Part shown: positions 1 to 7,224 of the stretch, piece by piece
How positions within the stretch are numbered: the first letter of the stretch is position 1
Layout of the letters: each line of letters starts with the position of its first letter
Origin: Chitinophagaceae bacterium
GTDB lineage: Bacteria; Bacteroidota; Bacteroidia; Chitinophagales; Chitinophagaceae
Length of the DNA stretch: 9,306 nucleotides
Assembly: GCA_947472635.1 (NCBI GenBank)
Contig: CANJDY010000084.1
Coordinates: 1-9,306 of the forward strand
Reading direction: 5' to 3'
Notes under the pieces: generated by a model
Database searches by the model: none
Seen by the model: only the letters and a program-made list of their open reading frames with translations
What the model was told of the DNA's origin: nothing
Made by a program: the position numbers and the translations under genes

Positions 1-75
1 ACTAGACTGTACGATCTAGCAATCAATGTGCTAACCGACGATACCAGTATTCAATCATTTATAAATAATGTATAA
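1..75 (+). CDS. C-terminal tail of an unidentified upstream gene (partial)
   Basis: Frame 1 is open from the first base to a TAA at 73-75 and gives a 24-residue tail, TRLYDLAINVLTDDTSIQSF followed by INNV. Its hydrophobic spacing would suit a terminal amphipathic helix. The other two forward frames hit stops within the first 20 bases. The stop falls 34 bases before the cupin gene, a spacing like that seen between the other genes here, so this is probably the preceding gene of the same transcription unit. It is too short to name, and a chance open frame of this length cannot be excluded. Confidence 0.45.
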   Translation, partial: TRLYDLAINVLTDDTSIQSFINNV

Positions 76-109
76 TAATTTCTGAATTATCAACCCCAAT
101 AAATTTTCT

Positions 110-1324
110 ATGGAAAAACAAAGTGTAGCCCAACAGGCTTTCAATCAGGGAAAAGGCATTTTACGTTTGGCACCCACTTGGGTACCTAGATCTTTCTGTG
201 TACCTGGACGCAGAATCAAATTGCATCCGGATGATTATTATGTACTAGGGGGCGAACGGGGAGGCATAGACGAACGCTGGCTATCCTCCACTACTCCTGC
301 AAAAAATGGACCGCTAACTGGTGAAAATGAAGGGCTGAGTGCTGTGGTCTTTACTGATGGCAATGCCGAGCAACAGTTTTTATTAAAGGACGCCATTGAT
401 GAACTGAAAGGGGTATTAATTGGCGACCGCCTTTGGAATGAATATGGAAGCTGGCCGATGTATTCCAAGTTTTTTGATAACATGGGACCCCTTCCACACC
501 ACGTTCATCACAATGATGAAAAGGCTGCACTGATTGGTCAAAAAGGAAAACCAGAAGCGTACTATTTCCCACCGCAACTCAATAACCATGGAGGAGATTT
601 CCCCTATACTTTTATTGGCATTGCACCTGGTACCAGCAGAGAGCAGATTCGGGAGTGCCTAGTAAATTTTTCGAAAGGTGACAATAAAATAACTAACTAT
701 TCACAGGCCTATCGCCTTGAACCGGGAACAGGCTGGGATGTTCCACCGGGATTGCTTCATGCACCAGGTAGTATGTGTACCTATGAACCCCAAAAAGCAT
801 CGGATGTATTTGCTATGTACCAGTCGTTGGTAAATGAAGCTATCATTCCCGACGAATTGTTGTGGAACGGAACACCTGCAGAAAGTATCGGCGATTATGA
901 TGCATTGCTGGATGTATTGGATTGGGACTTGAATGTAGATCCTAACACTATGGCCAATCGTTTTATGGCTCCCAAGCCGGTTAAAGCAATTGACGAAATG
1001 AAATCACAGGGGTATGTAGAAAACTGGATCTGTTATAAATCGGATGCCTTCAGCGCCAAAGAGCTAACAGTTTTTCCTGGACAGACGGTTACCATTACCG
1101 ATAGTGCTGCTTATGGAATCATTGTAATGCAGGGACATGGTAAAATGGGTGTGTGGGATATTGAAACGCCTGCTCTTATCCGTTATGGCCAGTTGACCAA
1201 TGACGAATTTTTTATCAGTGAAAAAGCAGCAATGGAAGGGGTTACCATTTTCAATGCTTCTGCTACCGATCCAATTGTAATGCTGAAACATTTTGGCCCT
1301 GCTAATCCGGATATGGTTCTATAA
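110..1324 (+). CDS. Phosphomannose-isomerase-like cupin protein (404 aa)
   Basis: This cytoplasmic metal-binding cupin resembles class I mannose-6-phosphate isomerases in its central part. Visible elements are GPLPHHVHHNDEKA at residues 126-139, in the place of the PMI motif with Gln-Val-His-Pro-Asn-Asp; GKPEAYY at 146-152 with the likely metal ligand Glu149; and PGTGWDVPPGLLHAPG at 205-220 with His217. PQKASDVF at 227-234 resembles the segment after the last ligand in PMIs. The likely ligands are therefore His131, His133, Glu149 and His217. A second cupin-like segment follows at about 310-395. There is no signal peptide. The ATG at 110 is the first in-frame start, with A/T-rich DNA before it. 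Its position at the head of a sugar-catabolic cluster suggests a sugar or sugar-acid isomerase, but the substrate is unknown and true PMI activity is not implied. A dioxygenase-like bicupin is the main alternative. Confidence 0.8.
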   Translation: MEKQSVAQQAFNQGKGILRLAPTWVPRSFCVPGRRIKLHPDDYYVLGGERGGIDERWLSSTTPAKNGPLTGENEGLSAVVFTDGNAEQQFLLKDAIDELKGVLIGDRLWNEYGSWPMYSKFFDNMGPLPHHVHHNDEKAALIGQKGKPEAYYFPPQLNNHGGDFPYTFIGIAPGTSREQIRECLVNFSKGDNKITNYSQAYRLEPGTGWDVPPGLLHAPGSMCTYEPQKASDVFAMYQSLVNEAIIPDELLWNGTPAESIGDYDALLDVLDWDLNVDPNTMANRFMAPKPVKAIDEMKSQGYVENWICYKSDAFSAKELTVFPGQTVTITDSAAYGIIVMQGHGKMGVWDIETPALIRYGQLTNDEFFISEKAAMEGVTIFNASATDPIVMLKHFGPANPDMVL

Positions 1325-1379
1325 AAAATTAATGCAAATAATATTTTTATCATCGTTACTCATTTATTAATTAAGCGAA

Positions 1380-4300
1380 ATGTACATCGGTTCAAATAAA
1401 AAAAAATACCTGAAAATTTCTTTTTTTGCTATCGCATTCGCAGCCTTGTCTGCTTTTGTGCTGCAAAACACTAACTCAAGTGAACTCAAAATCACCAAGG
1501 GGGCACACATTATTTTAGTGGGCAATAACCTAGGCTCGAGGATGATGAATTTTGGTTATTTTGAAACCGAATTGCAACTTCGTTATCCCGATAGTTTATT
1601 GTATATCCGTAATATGTGTGATGGTGGAAATACGCCCGGGTTTAGGCCCCATTCTGGCAGACCTACCCCTTGGGCATTTCCTGGAGCGGAAAAATTTCAG
1701 ACTGAATTGGCTAAAAGTCCGGGTACAGAAGGTTTCTTAGAATATCCCGATCAATGGATCTCCAAACACAAGGCTGATATTATTATTGCATTCTTTGGAT
1801 TCGATGAATCTTTTCAGGGCAAGGAGGGGCTCGAAAATTACAAGGCGGAGTTGGATGCCTTTATCAAACATACCCTCAGCCAACACTACAATGGGGTTTC
1901 AGCTCCCCAGCTGGCAATTGTTTCGCCAATTGCCTTTGAAGATCTTTCAAACAAATTTGACCTACCCAATGGCAAAGTGGAAAATACTAACCTGGCGCTT
2001 TATGCGGCTGGGATGAAAGAAATTGCAGCCAAAAATAAAGTTCACTTTATTGATGCGTATACACCTACCAGTGAGTGGTTTAAAAATGCTAGCCCTTCTT
2101 TAACAATTGATGGCTCTCAGTTGACCGAAGCGGGGTATGCAAAATTTGCTCCCTTGCTGGCCGATGCAATTTTTGGAAAGCAAGTCGCTGAGGCAGAAGC
2201 CAATCGTGCATTGGTTCGCGAAGCAGTATTGGAAAAAAATTGGATGTGGCACAATGACTTTAAAATGCCCAATGGGGTGCATGTTTTTGGCCGCCGTTAC
2301 GACCCTTTTGGGCCGGATAATTATCCTGCCGAACTGGTTAAAATTCGTGAAATGACGTTGATTAGGGATGAAGCAATTTGGAAAGCCGTGAAAGGAGAAA
2401 AAATGGATCTAGCTGCAGCCGATAAAAAAACATCCCCACTACCAACGGTAAAAACAAATTACACGCCTAATGAGGGTAATGGAACACTCAGGTATCTTTA
2501 CGGACAGGAGGCATTGGATAAATTCACCATGGCCCCTGGTTATAAAATAAACCTTTTCGCTTCTGAAAGCGAGTTCCCTGACTTGGCTAACCCGGTGCAA
2601 ATTTCCTTTGATAATAAAGGGCGTTTATGGGTAGCCGTTATGCCTACTTATCCCCATTGGAAGCCAGGAGATCCTAAGCCCAACGATAAATTAATTATCC
2701 TGGAAGATACCGATCATGATGGCAAGGCAGATAAGGAAACTACTTTTGCAGATGGCTTGCAACTCCCACTTGGCTTTGAGTTTGCTCCTGAAGGGGTCTA
2801 TCTTTCGCAGGGCACCAACTTTGTTCTTTTGAAAGATACCAATGGAGACGACAAAGCCGATACCAAAGAAATTCTGTTAAGCGGTTTCGATGATCACGAT
2901 ACCCACCATGCTCACCATGCCTATACCACCGATCCATCGGGGGCCATTTATATGGGACAGGGCGTATTTCTTGTTAATGACATTGAAACTTCCTATGGAC
3001 CGGTTCGGGGTACCAATGGTGGATTTTTTAGGTATGATATCAATCGCCGAAAATTGGATCGCATTGCACAACTTTCTATTCCCAATCCCTGGGGCATAGC
3101 TTTTGATGAATGGGGACAAGTTTTTTATGCAGAAACTTCTGGTCCGGATGTAACCTGGATGATTCCTGGAACAGTGAAGCCAAGGTATGGTGTAGCAACC
3201 CCCAAGGCTGAAAGTTTGATTGAAGAGAGTCAGCGGGTAAGGCCTACTTCAGGACTCGAATTTGTATCGAGTCGTCACTTTCCAGATGAAGTGCAGGGCG
3301 ATATGCTACTCAATAATACCATTGGTTTTTTAGGAACTAAGCAACATACCCTCACAGACGACGGGACCGGCTATAAAAGTAAATTCCGACAGGATTTGGT
3401 GCAGTCATCCGATATGAATTTCCGTCCGGTTGATTTGGAATTCGCCCCAGATGGCTCACTCTATATTGCTGATTGGCACAATGTATTGATTGGCCACATG
3501 CAACACAATGCAAGGGATCCTCTTCGCGATCATACCCATGGCAGGATTTATCGGGTTACCTATCCTTCTAGGCCATTGGTTGTTCCTGCTAAAGTAGCGG
3601 GAGCAAGTGTCGATGAGTTGCTTAATAATTTAAAACTTCCAGAATATAGAACCCGCTACCGTAGCCGCAGAGAAATCAGGGCACATAAGGCAACTGAAGT
3701 GCTTCCTCTGTTGACAAAATGGATCGCTCAACTCGATAAAAAATCTCCGCAGTATGAACATAATTTGCTGGAAGCATTATGGGTAAGTTGGGGGCTCAAT
3801 AGGGTGGACCAATCGTTGCTTCGCCAATTGCTGCATGCCAAAGATTTCAGAGTGAGAGCGGCTGCAGTGGAAGTGGTTCGGTTTACAGGACACCAAGTAG
3901 CAGACCAGGCAAATTTATTAATGGATGCTGCCAAAGATGATAGCGGCCGTGTAAGATTGGAATCGATAGTAGCAGCCTCCTGGTTAGATAAGGATAAAGG
4001 CTTGGCAATTGAAATGCAAGCAGGTAAAAAAAATCTAGATAGTTGGATGATAAAAGCATATGAAACATCTGTAGCGCATTTGAACGGCCATGCAGTAGAA
4101 AAGAAAAAATCGATAATGGCTGCAACACTGCCCGGAAGCATTGATAATAAAATTCTACAGGCAGGAAAAGCGATTTATTCGAGGGACGGCTTTTGTATTA
4201 CCTGTCACCAGCCTGACGGAAAAGGGCTGGAAGCCGCAAGCTTTCCACCACTTGCTGGATCTAAATGGGTATTGGGAAGTGATGAACGGATGATAAAATT

Positions 4301-4553
4301 AGTGTTGAAAGGAATTTATGGGCCGATTGTGGTGAACGGAAAAAAATATCCGGGCCAAGTGCCGATGACACCTTTTGAAGGCATGTTAAAGGATGAAGAA
4401 GTGGCAGCCGTAATTACCTATGTGCGAAACTCTTTTGGTAACAAAGCCTCCGCTGTAAAGGCGGCTAAGGTGAAAACTGTGCGGGCTGCCATTAAAGCCA
4501 AAGTAGGATTTTACACACCAGAAGAGTTGCTCAAACAACATCCAATGGAATAA
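1380..4553 (+). CDS. Exported PVC-type dehydrogenase/cytochrome c fusion with degenerate SGNH domain (1057 aa)
   Basis: This is a large multidomain redox protein, probably periplasmic. Residues 1-34 form a signal peptide or N-terminal anchor: basic KKKYLK, then a hydrophobic stretch. There is no lipobox Cys. Residues 40-270 are SGNH-hydrolase-like but lack the usual catalytic residues: GNNLGSR at 48-54 replaces the GDS block, and DGSQLTEAGY at 244-253 has Gln247 where the catalytic His is expected. A conserved linker, 280-340, contains NGVHVFGRRYDPFG. Residues 375-730 form a beta-propeller like the putative membrane-bound dehydrogenases (TIGR02604 type), with two calcium-loop-like motifs, DTDHDGKAD (443-451) and DTNGDDKAD (486-494), a His cluster DTHHAHHA (507-514) and GRIYRVT (721-727). 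Residues 740-905 are helical and HEAT-like. A cytochrome c domain at 920-1022 has the haem motif CITCH (939-943) and probable axial Met996 in PMTPF. The tail is Lys/Ala-rich and ends YTPEELLKQHPME. The dehydrogenase substrate and any cofactor are not known. Confidence 0.88.
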   Translation: MYIGSNKKKYLKISFFAIAFAALSAFVLQNTNSSELKITKGAHIILVGNNLGSRMMNFGYFETELQLRYPDSLLYIRNMCDGGNTPGFRPHSGRPTPWAFPGAEKFQTELAKSPGTEGFLEYPDQWISKHKADIIIAFFGFDESFQGKEGLENYKAELDAFIKHTLSQHYNGVSAPQLAIVSPIAFEDLSNKFDLPNGKVENTNLALYAAGMKEIAAKNKVHFIDAYTPTSEWFKNASPSLTIDGSQLTEAGYAKFAPLLADAIFGKQVAEAEANRALVREAVLEKNWMWHNDFKMPNGVHVFGRRYDPFGPDNYPAELVKIREMTLIRDEAIWKAVKGEKMDLAAADKKTSPLPTVKTNYTPNEGNGTLRYLYGQEALDKFTMAPGYKINLFASESEFPDLANPVQISFDNKGRLWVAVMPTYPHWKPGDPKPNDKLIILEDTDHDGKADKETTFADGLQLPLGFEFAPEGVYLSQGTNFVLLKDTNGDDKADTKEILLSGFDDHDTHHAHHAYTTDPSGAIYMGQGVFLVNDIETSYGPVRGTNGGFFRYDINRRKLDRIAQLSIPNPWGIAFDEWGQVFYAETSGPDVTWMIPGTVKPRYGVATPKAESLIEESQRVRPTSGLEFVSSRHFPDEVQGDMLLNNTIGFLGTKQHTLTDDGTGYKSKFRQDLVQSSDMNFRPVDLEFAPDGSLYIADWHNVLIGHMQHNARDPLRDHTHGRIYRVTYPSRPLVVPAKVAGASVDELLNNLKLPEYRTRYRSRREIRAHKATEVLPLLTKWIAQLDKKSPQYEHNLLEALWVSWGLNRVDQSLLRQLLHAKDFRVRAAAVEVVRFTGHQVADQANLLMDAAKDDSGRVRLESIVAASWLDKDKGLAIEMQAGKKNLDSWMIKAYETSVAHLNGHAVEKKKSIMAATLPGSIDNKILQAGKAIYSRDGFCITCHQPDGKGLEAASFPPLAGSKWVLGSDERMIKLVLKGIYGPIVVNGKKYPGQVPMTPFEGMLKDEEVAAVITYVRNSFGNKASAVKAAKVKTVRAAIKAKVGFYTPEELLKQHPME

Positions 4554-4609
4554 TAAAAATGAATAGTTTACCTGAATTGTTTATTTTTCGTCTAGTTTAT
4601 TTTTTAATT

Positions 4610-5488
4610 ATGAAAAACACAATCAACATAAAAAATCTCTTCTTACTGTTGCTTTCACTGCAAACGGGCATCCTTGGCTTTACACAAAAGTCGAATCAAA
4701 AAGCTGCCAAAAAACCGCTCATTGTTTTTGTAACCGGCGACCATGAATACAGTGGAGAGGCAACGCTTCCAATAATAGCAGCCGAGCTGGAAAAAAATTA
4801 CGGCTTTCGTACGAAAGTGGTAAAAGCTTTTCCTGATCACAATGCAGAAGAAAATATTCCAGGATTAGAAGCATTGAAAGAGGCGGATGTGGCAGTTTTT
4901 TTTCTTCGCTGGAGAAGGCTTCCAGCTGATCAAGTGCAATTGATTGAGGACTATTTAAAAACTGGCAAACCCCTTGTTGGCTTTCGTACTACCACGCATG
5001 CTTTTAAATATCCTGCTGGTCATCCACTAGAGAAATGGAATGCTTTTGGAGAGATGGCATTTAATGCCCCTCCAGGATGGGGTGGCAAAGCCCACCATAC
5101 ACATTATGGACATGCCTCTTCTACGGATGTAACCATTATTCCAGCGGAAGCAAAAAATATATTACTTACCGGTGTTGGAAATAATTTCCATGCCAGGTCT
5201 TGGCTATACCAAGTGTTACCTGATTTTCCTTCTAATGGCTCTACCGCTTTATTGATGGGCCATTCAGTTAATTCCGAAAACCCGTCGGCGTATGATAATC
5301 CAGTAGCCTGGACTGGTAAAAACGGTTATGGTGCAAAGTTTTTCTTTACCACGCTAGGACATCCAGAAGATTTTGATCAGGAGCCTTTTCAGCACCTTGT
5401 TATCAATGCGCTTCATTGGGCTGCTGGGAAACCGATTCCAAAAAAATGGGCAGGTAAAATGGAGATAAATGTGCCTTATCGTAACTGA
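4610..5488 (+). CDS. Exported ThuA-domain protein (292 aa)
   Basis: This is a ThuA-like protein with a glutamine-amidotransferase-type fold, from the family named after trehalose utilisation. An upstream in-frame ATG at 4559 exists, but the ATG at 4610 is preferred because it gives a normal signal peptide: basic start MKNTINIKN, hydrophobic core FLLLLSLQTGILGF, likely cleavage near residues 26-30, and no lipobox Cys. Starting at 4559 would bury this behind 17 residues. With 4610 as residue 1, visible family motifs are VTGDHEYSGE (41-50), VFFLRWRRLP (96-105), GKPLVGFRTTTHAF (119-132), the His-rich AHHTHYGH (161-168), PVAWTG (231-236) and TTLGHPEDF (247-255). The gene lies 56 bases after the cytochrome gene and 17 before the epimerase gene. 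ThuA proteins of rhizobia act on keto-disaccharides. An extracytoplasmic role on an oxidised sugar next to the redox protein is an inference. Confidence 0.88.
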   Translation: MKNTINIKNLFLLLLSLQTGILGFTQKSNQKAAKKPLIVFVTGDHEYSGEATLPIIAAELEKNYGFRTKVVKAFPDHNAEENIPGLEALKEADVAVFFLRWRRLPADQVQLIEDYLKTGKPLVGFRTTTHAFKYPAGHPLEKWNAFGEMAFNAPPGWGGKAHHTHYGHASSTDVTIIPAEAKNILLTGVGNNFHARSWLYQVLPDFPSNGSTALLMGHSVNSENPSAYDNPVAWTGKNGYGAKFFFTTLGHPEDFDQEPFQHLVINALHWAAGKPIPKKWAGKMEINVPYRN

Positions 5489-5505
5489 TTTTGAAATTTA
5501 CAATA

Positions 5506-6357
5506 ATGAATAAAATAGGATTTAATACACTTGTTTGGTCGGCAGTAATGTCGGATGAATTGCTGCCTATTATTGACCGGTTGAAACAAATCGGTTATGA
5601 TGGAGTGGAATGTTTTGTAGGCGCTCCAGATGAAAAAGCTTACCAGCGGTTTGGTAATCATGCACAAAATATAGGACTGGAAACAACAGCAGTTTTTGTA
5701 GTGGGTAAGGATGAAAATCCAGTTGACCCATCTGCAGCCGTTAGGGCCAAGGCATTGGAAAGAATTAAGTGGGGCATTGATCGCGCTTACGATATGAAGG
5801 CAACCGTGCTTTGCGGACCTTTTCATTCTGCCCATGGTGTTTTTGCACAGCACCCTCCCTTAGAAGAAGAGTATGGCTGGTGCGGGGAAGTATTGCATGC
5901 AGCCGGTGACTATGCTGCACAGGCAGGAATCACCCTGGCACTTGAAGCGTTGAATCGTTTTGAATGTTATTTGTGCAATACGGTGGAGCAGTTGACAAAA
6001 TTGGTTAATACGGCGGCCCATCCCAATGTAAGAGCAATGTATGATACACACCATGCAAACATTGAAGAGAAAAAAAACAGAGCGGCTATTATCACTATAG
6101 CTCCAATATTGGCACACTTTCATATCAGCGAAAATGACCGAGGCACTCCAGGTGATGGACATGTGCAGTGGGAAGAAGTTTTTTCTACTTTGGCAGAAGT
6201 AAAATATGGTGGATGGCTTACCATTGAAGCATTTTCAAGAAATGACCCCGACTTTGCCAATGCGATTAATGTATGGCGCGAATATTCAAAACCTTGGGAT
6301 ATGGCAACCAACGGCTTGGCATTTATTAAACAACAATGTATGGCTCAGAGCCGCTAG
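5506..6357 (+). CDS. Ketose 3-epimerase-like TIM-barrel protein (283 aa)
   Basis: This is a cytoplasmic (beta/alpha)8 barrel of the AP-endonuclease-2-like superfamily, closest by motifs to D-tagatose/D-psicose 3-epimerases, which swap the configuration at C3 of free ketoses using a divalent metal. In 283-residue numbering the expected metal ligands are Glu147 (in ALEALNRFE), Asp180 (in YDTHHANIEE), His206 (in HFHISENDRGTPG) and Glu241 (in WLTIEAF). The substrate-contacting Glu153, His183 and Arg212 are also in place. Hydroxypyruvate isomerases share the fold but usually differ around NRFE and the ENDR loop. A TTG at 5491 could extend the protein by five residues. The ATG at 5506 is chosen because it starts directly at the first strand, MNKIGFNT. 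It follows ThuA by 17 bases, which supports co-transcription. The exact ketose is unknown. Confidence 0.87.
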   Translation: MNKIGFNTLVWSAVMSDELLPIIDRLKQIGYDGVECFVGAPDEKAYQRFGNHAQNIGLETTAVFVVGKDENPVDPSAAVRAKALERIKWGIDRAYDMKATVLCGPFHSAHGVFAQHPPLEEEYGWCGEVLHAAGDYAAQAGITLALEALNRFECYLCNTVEQLTKLVNTAAHPNVRAMYDTHHANIEEKKNRAAIITIAPILAHFHISENDRGTPGDGHVQWEEVFSTLAEVKYGGWLTIEAFSRNDPDFANAINVWREYSKPWDMATNGLAFIKQQCMAQSR

Positions 6358-6386
6358 TAATTTATAATTTCACTTTAATTATTTAT

Positions 6387-7214
6387 ATGACTAAACAACT
6401 ACCCTTTCGCTTTGGATCTGAAGTTTATACCTGGTTCATGAATGGCAATGGAAAAACACATGAAGGTCGCTTGGATCACATGATGAAAATAATTGCCCAA
6501 GCCGGTTTTGCCGGCATACAACCTATTCATTTTTGGATGGGAGATTTGAGTGACCCCGGACTGTTGGAAGCAAATTTACAATCTACCGGATTAGAATTGG
6601 CTGCCATTTCACTCGCATTGGACTGGAAGGGTACGGAAGAAACAGAAAAGGAAAGGTTAGAGGCGGATCAAACCATCAGTTTGTTGCAACGCTTTCCAGG
6701 AGCTATTCTTTGTACGGTACAAATACCTTCTGGTCGTCATGATTTACTTGCCCGCCAAAAAAGCTTGGTCAATATTGTAAACAGCGTTTCTCGTCGTGCA
6801 ATGGAAAAAGGTGTTCCTTGCAGCTTTCATCCCAATTCACCGCATAGCTCCATCATTCGTACAGAAGAAGATTACCAGGTAATACTGCCCTCTCTCGATA
6901 GCACTGTTACGGGCTGGACACCTGATGTAGGCCATATTATTAATGGCGGGATGGATCCGCTTGAAAAGATGAAAGAGTATGCTTCCTTGATTAACCATAT
7001 GCATTACAAAGACTGGAACGGTGAACCTGAATTTGCATTAATGGGAGAAGGCAAAGTTGATCTTTTGGGTATCACCCAGTGGCTCAAAGACCGCGATTAC
7101 AAAGGATGGATTGTATGTGAAGATGAAGGAGCTGAAGCGGTGGAGGATCCAGATTTTGTAACGCTGCATGATGGGAGATGGGTGCAAGAAAAATTAATTA
7201 CCGCATTAAAATAA
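6387..7214 (+). CDS. IolE-like sugar isomerase/epimerase-family TIM barrel (275 aa)
   Basis: This is a second cytoplasmic TIM barrel of the same superfamily, only distantly similar to its upstream neighbour. Motifs, with the ATG at 6387 as residue 1, are FRFGSEVYTW (7-16), SFHPNSPHSS (146-155), WTPDVGHIINGG (177-188) with Asp180 and His183, HMHYKDW (204-210) and WIVCEDEG (241-248) with Glu245. The DVGH, H-x-KD and GEGKVD elements recall inosose dehydratase (IolE), where a His occupies the position that is Glu in ketose epimerases, as His148 does here. A dehydratase, isomerase or keto-sugar lyase role on a polyol or keto-sugar is therefore possible. An in-frame ATG at 6336 would overlap the upstream gene and add 17 unlikely residues, so 6387 is chosen. 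The gap to the previous stop is 29 bases and to the next gene 10 bases, consistent with one operon. Confidence 0.82.
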   Translation: MTKQLPFRFGSEVYTWFMNGNGKTHEGRLDHMMKIIAQAGFAGIQPIHFWMGDLSDPGLLEANLQSTGLELAAISLALDWKGTEETEKERLEADQTISLLQRFPGAILCTVQIPSGRHDLLARQKSLVNIVNSVSRRAMEKGVPCSFHPNSPHSSIIRTEEDYQVILPSLDSTVTGWTPDVGHIINGGMDPLEKMKEYASLINHMHYKDWNGEPEFALMGEGKVDLLGITQWLKDRDYKGWIVCEDEGAEAVEDPDFVTLHDGRWVQEKLITALK

Positions 7215-7224
7215 TTGAAACAAT

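Noticed and set aside
2..19. Inverted repeat CTAGA/TCTAG with an 8-base loop
   Set aside because: The stem is only five bases and lies in the probable coding tail of the upstream gene. It is likely chance and is too weak for an operator call.
71..76. TATAAT hexamer upstream of the cupin gene as a promoter -10 box
   Set aside because: Bacteroidota primary promoters use a different consensus (TAnnTTTG), the hexamer overlaps the stop of the upstream frame, and no matching -33 element is clear.
1398..1406. Run of nine A near the start of the cytochrome fusion gene, considered as a phase-variation tract
   Set aside because: It encodes Lys-Lys-Lys of the signal peptide's basic end, which is common in A/T-rich Bacteroidota. 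Nothing else supports slippage control.
3728..4141. 137-codon open frame on the minus strand inside the cytochrome fusion gene
   Set aside because: It is antisense to a well-supported coding region, has no recognisable motif, and is best explained as a shadow of the plus-strand codons.
4559..4609. Longer N-terminus for the ThuA protein from the ATG at 4559
   Set aside because: It would put 17 extra residues in front of a well-formed signal peptide. The ATG at 4610 explains the sequence better.
6501..6515. Perfect hairpin GCCGG-TTTTG-CCGGC
   Set aside because: It lies inside the IolE-like gene, encodes an ordinary Ala-Gly-Phe-Ala-Gly turn, and has no following T-run, so it is not a terminator.
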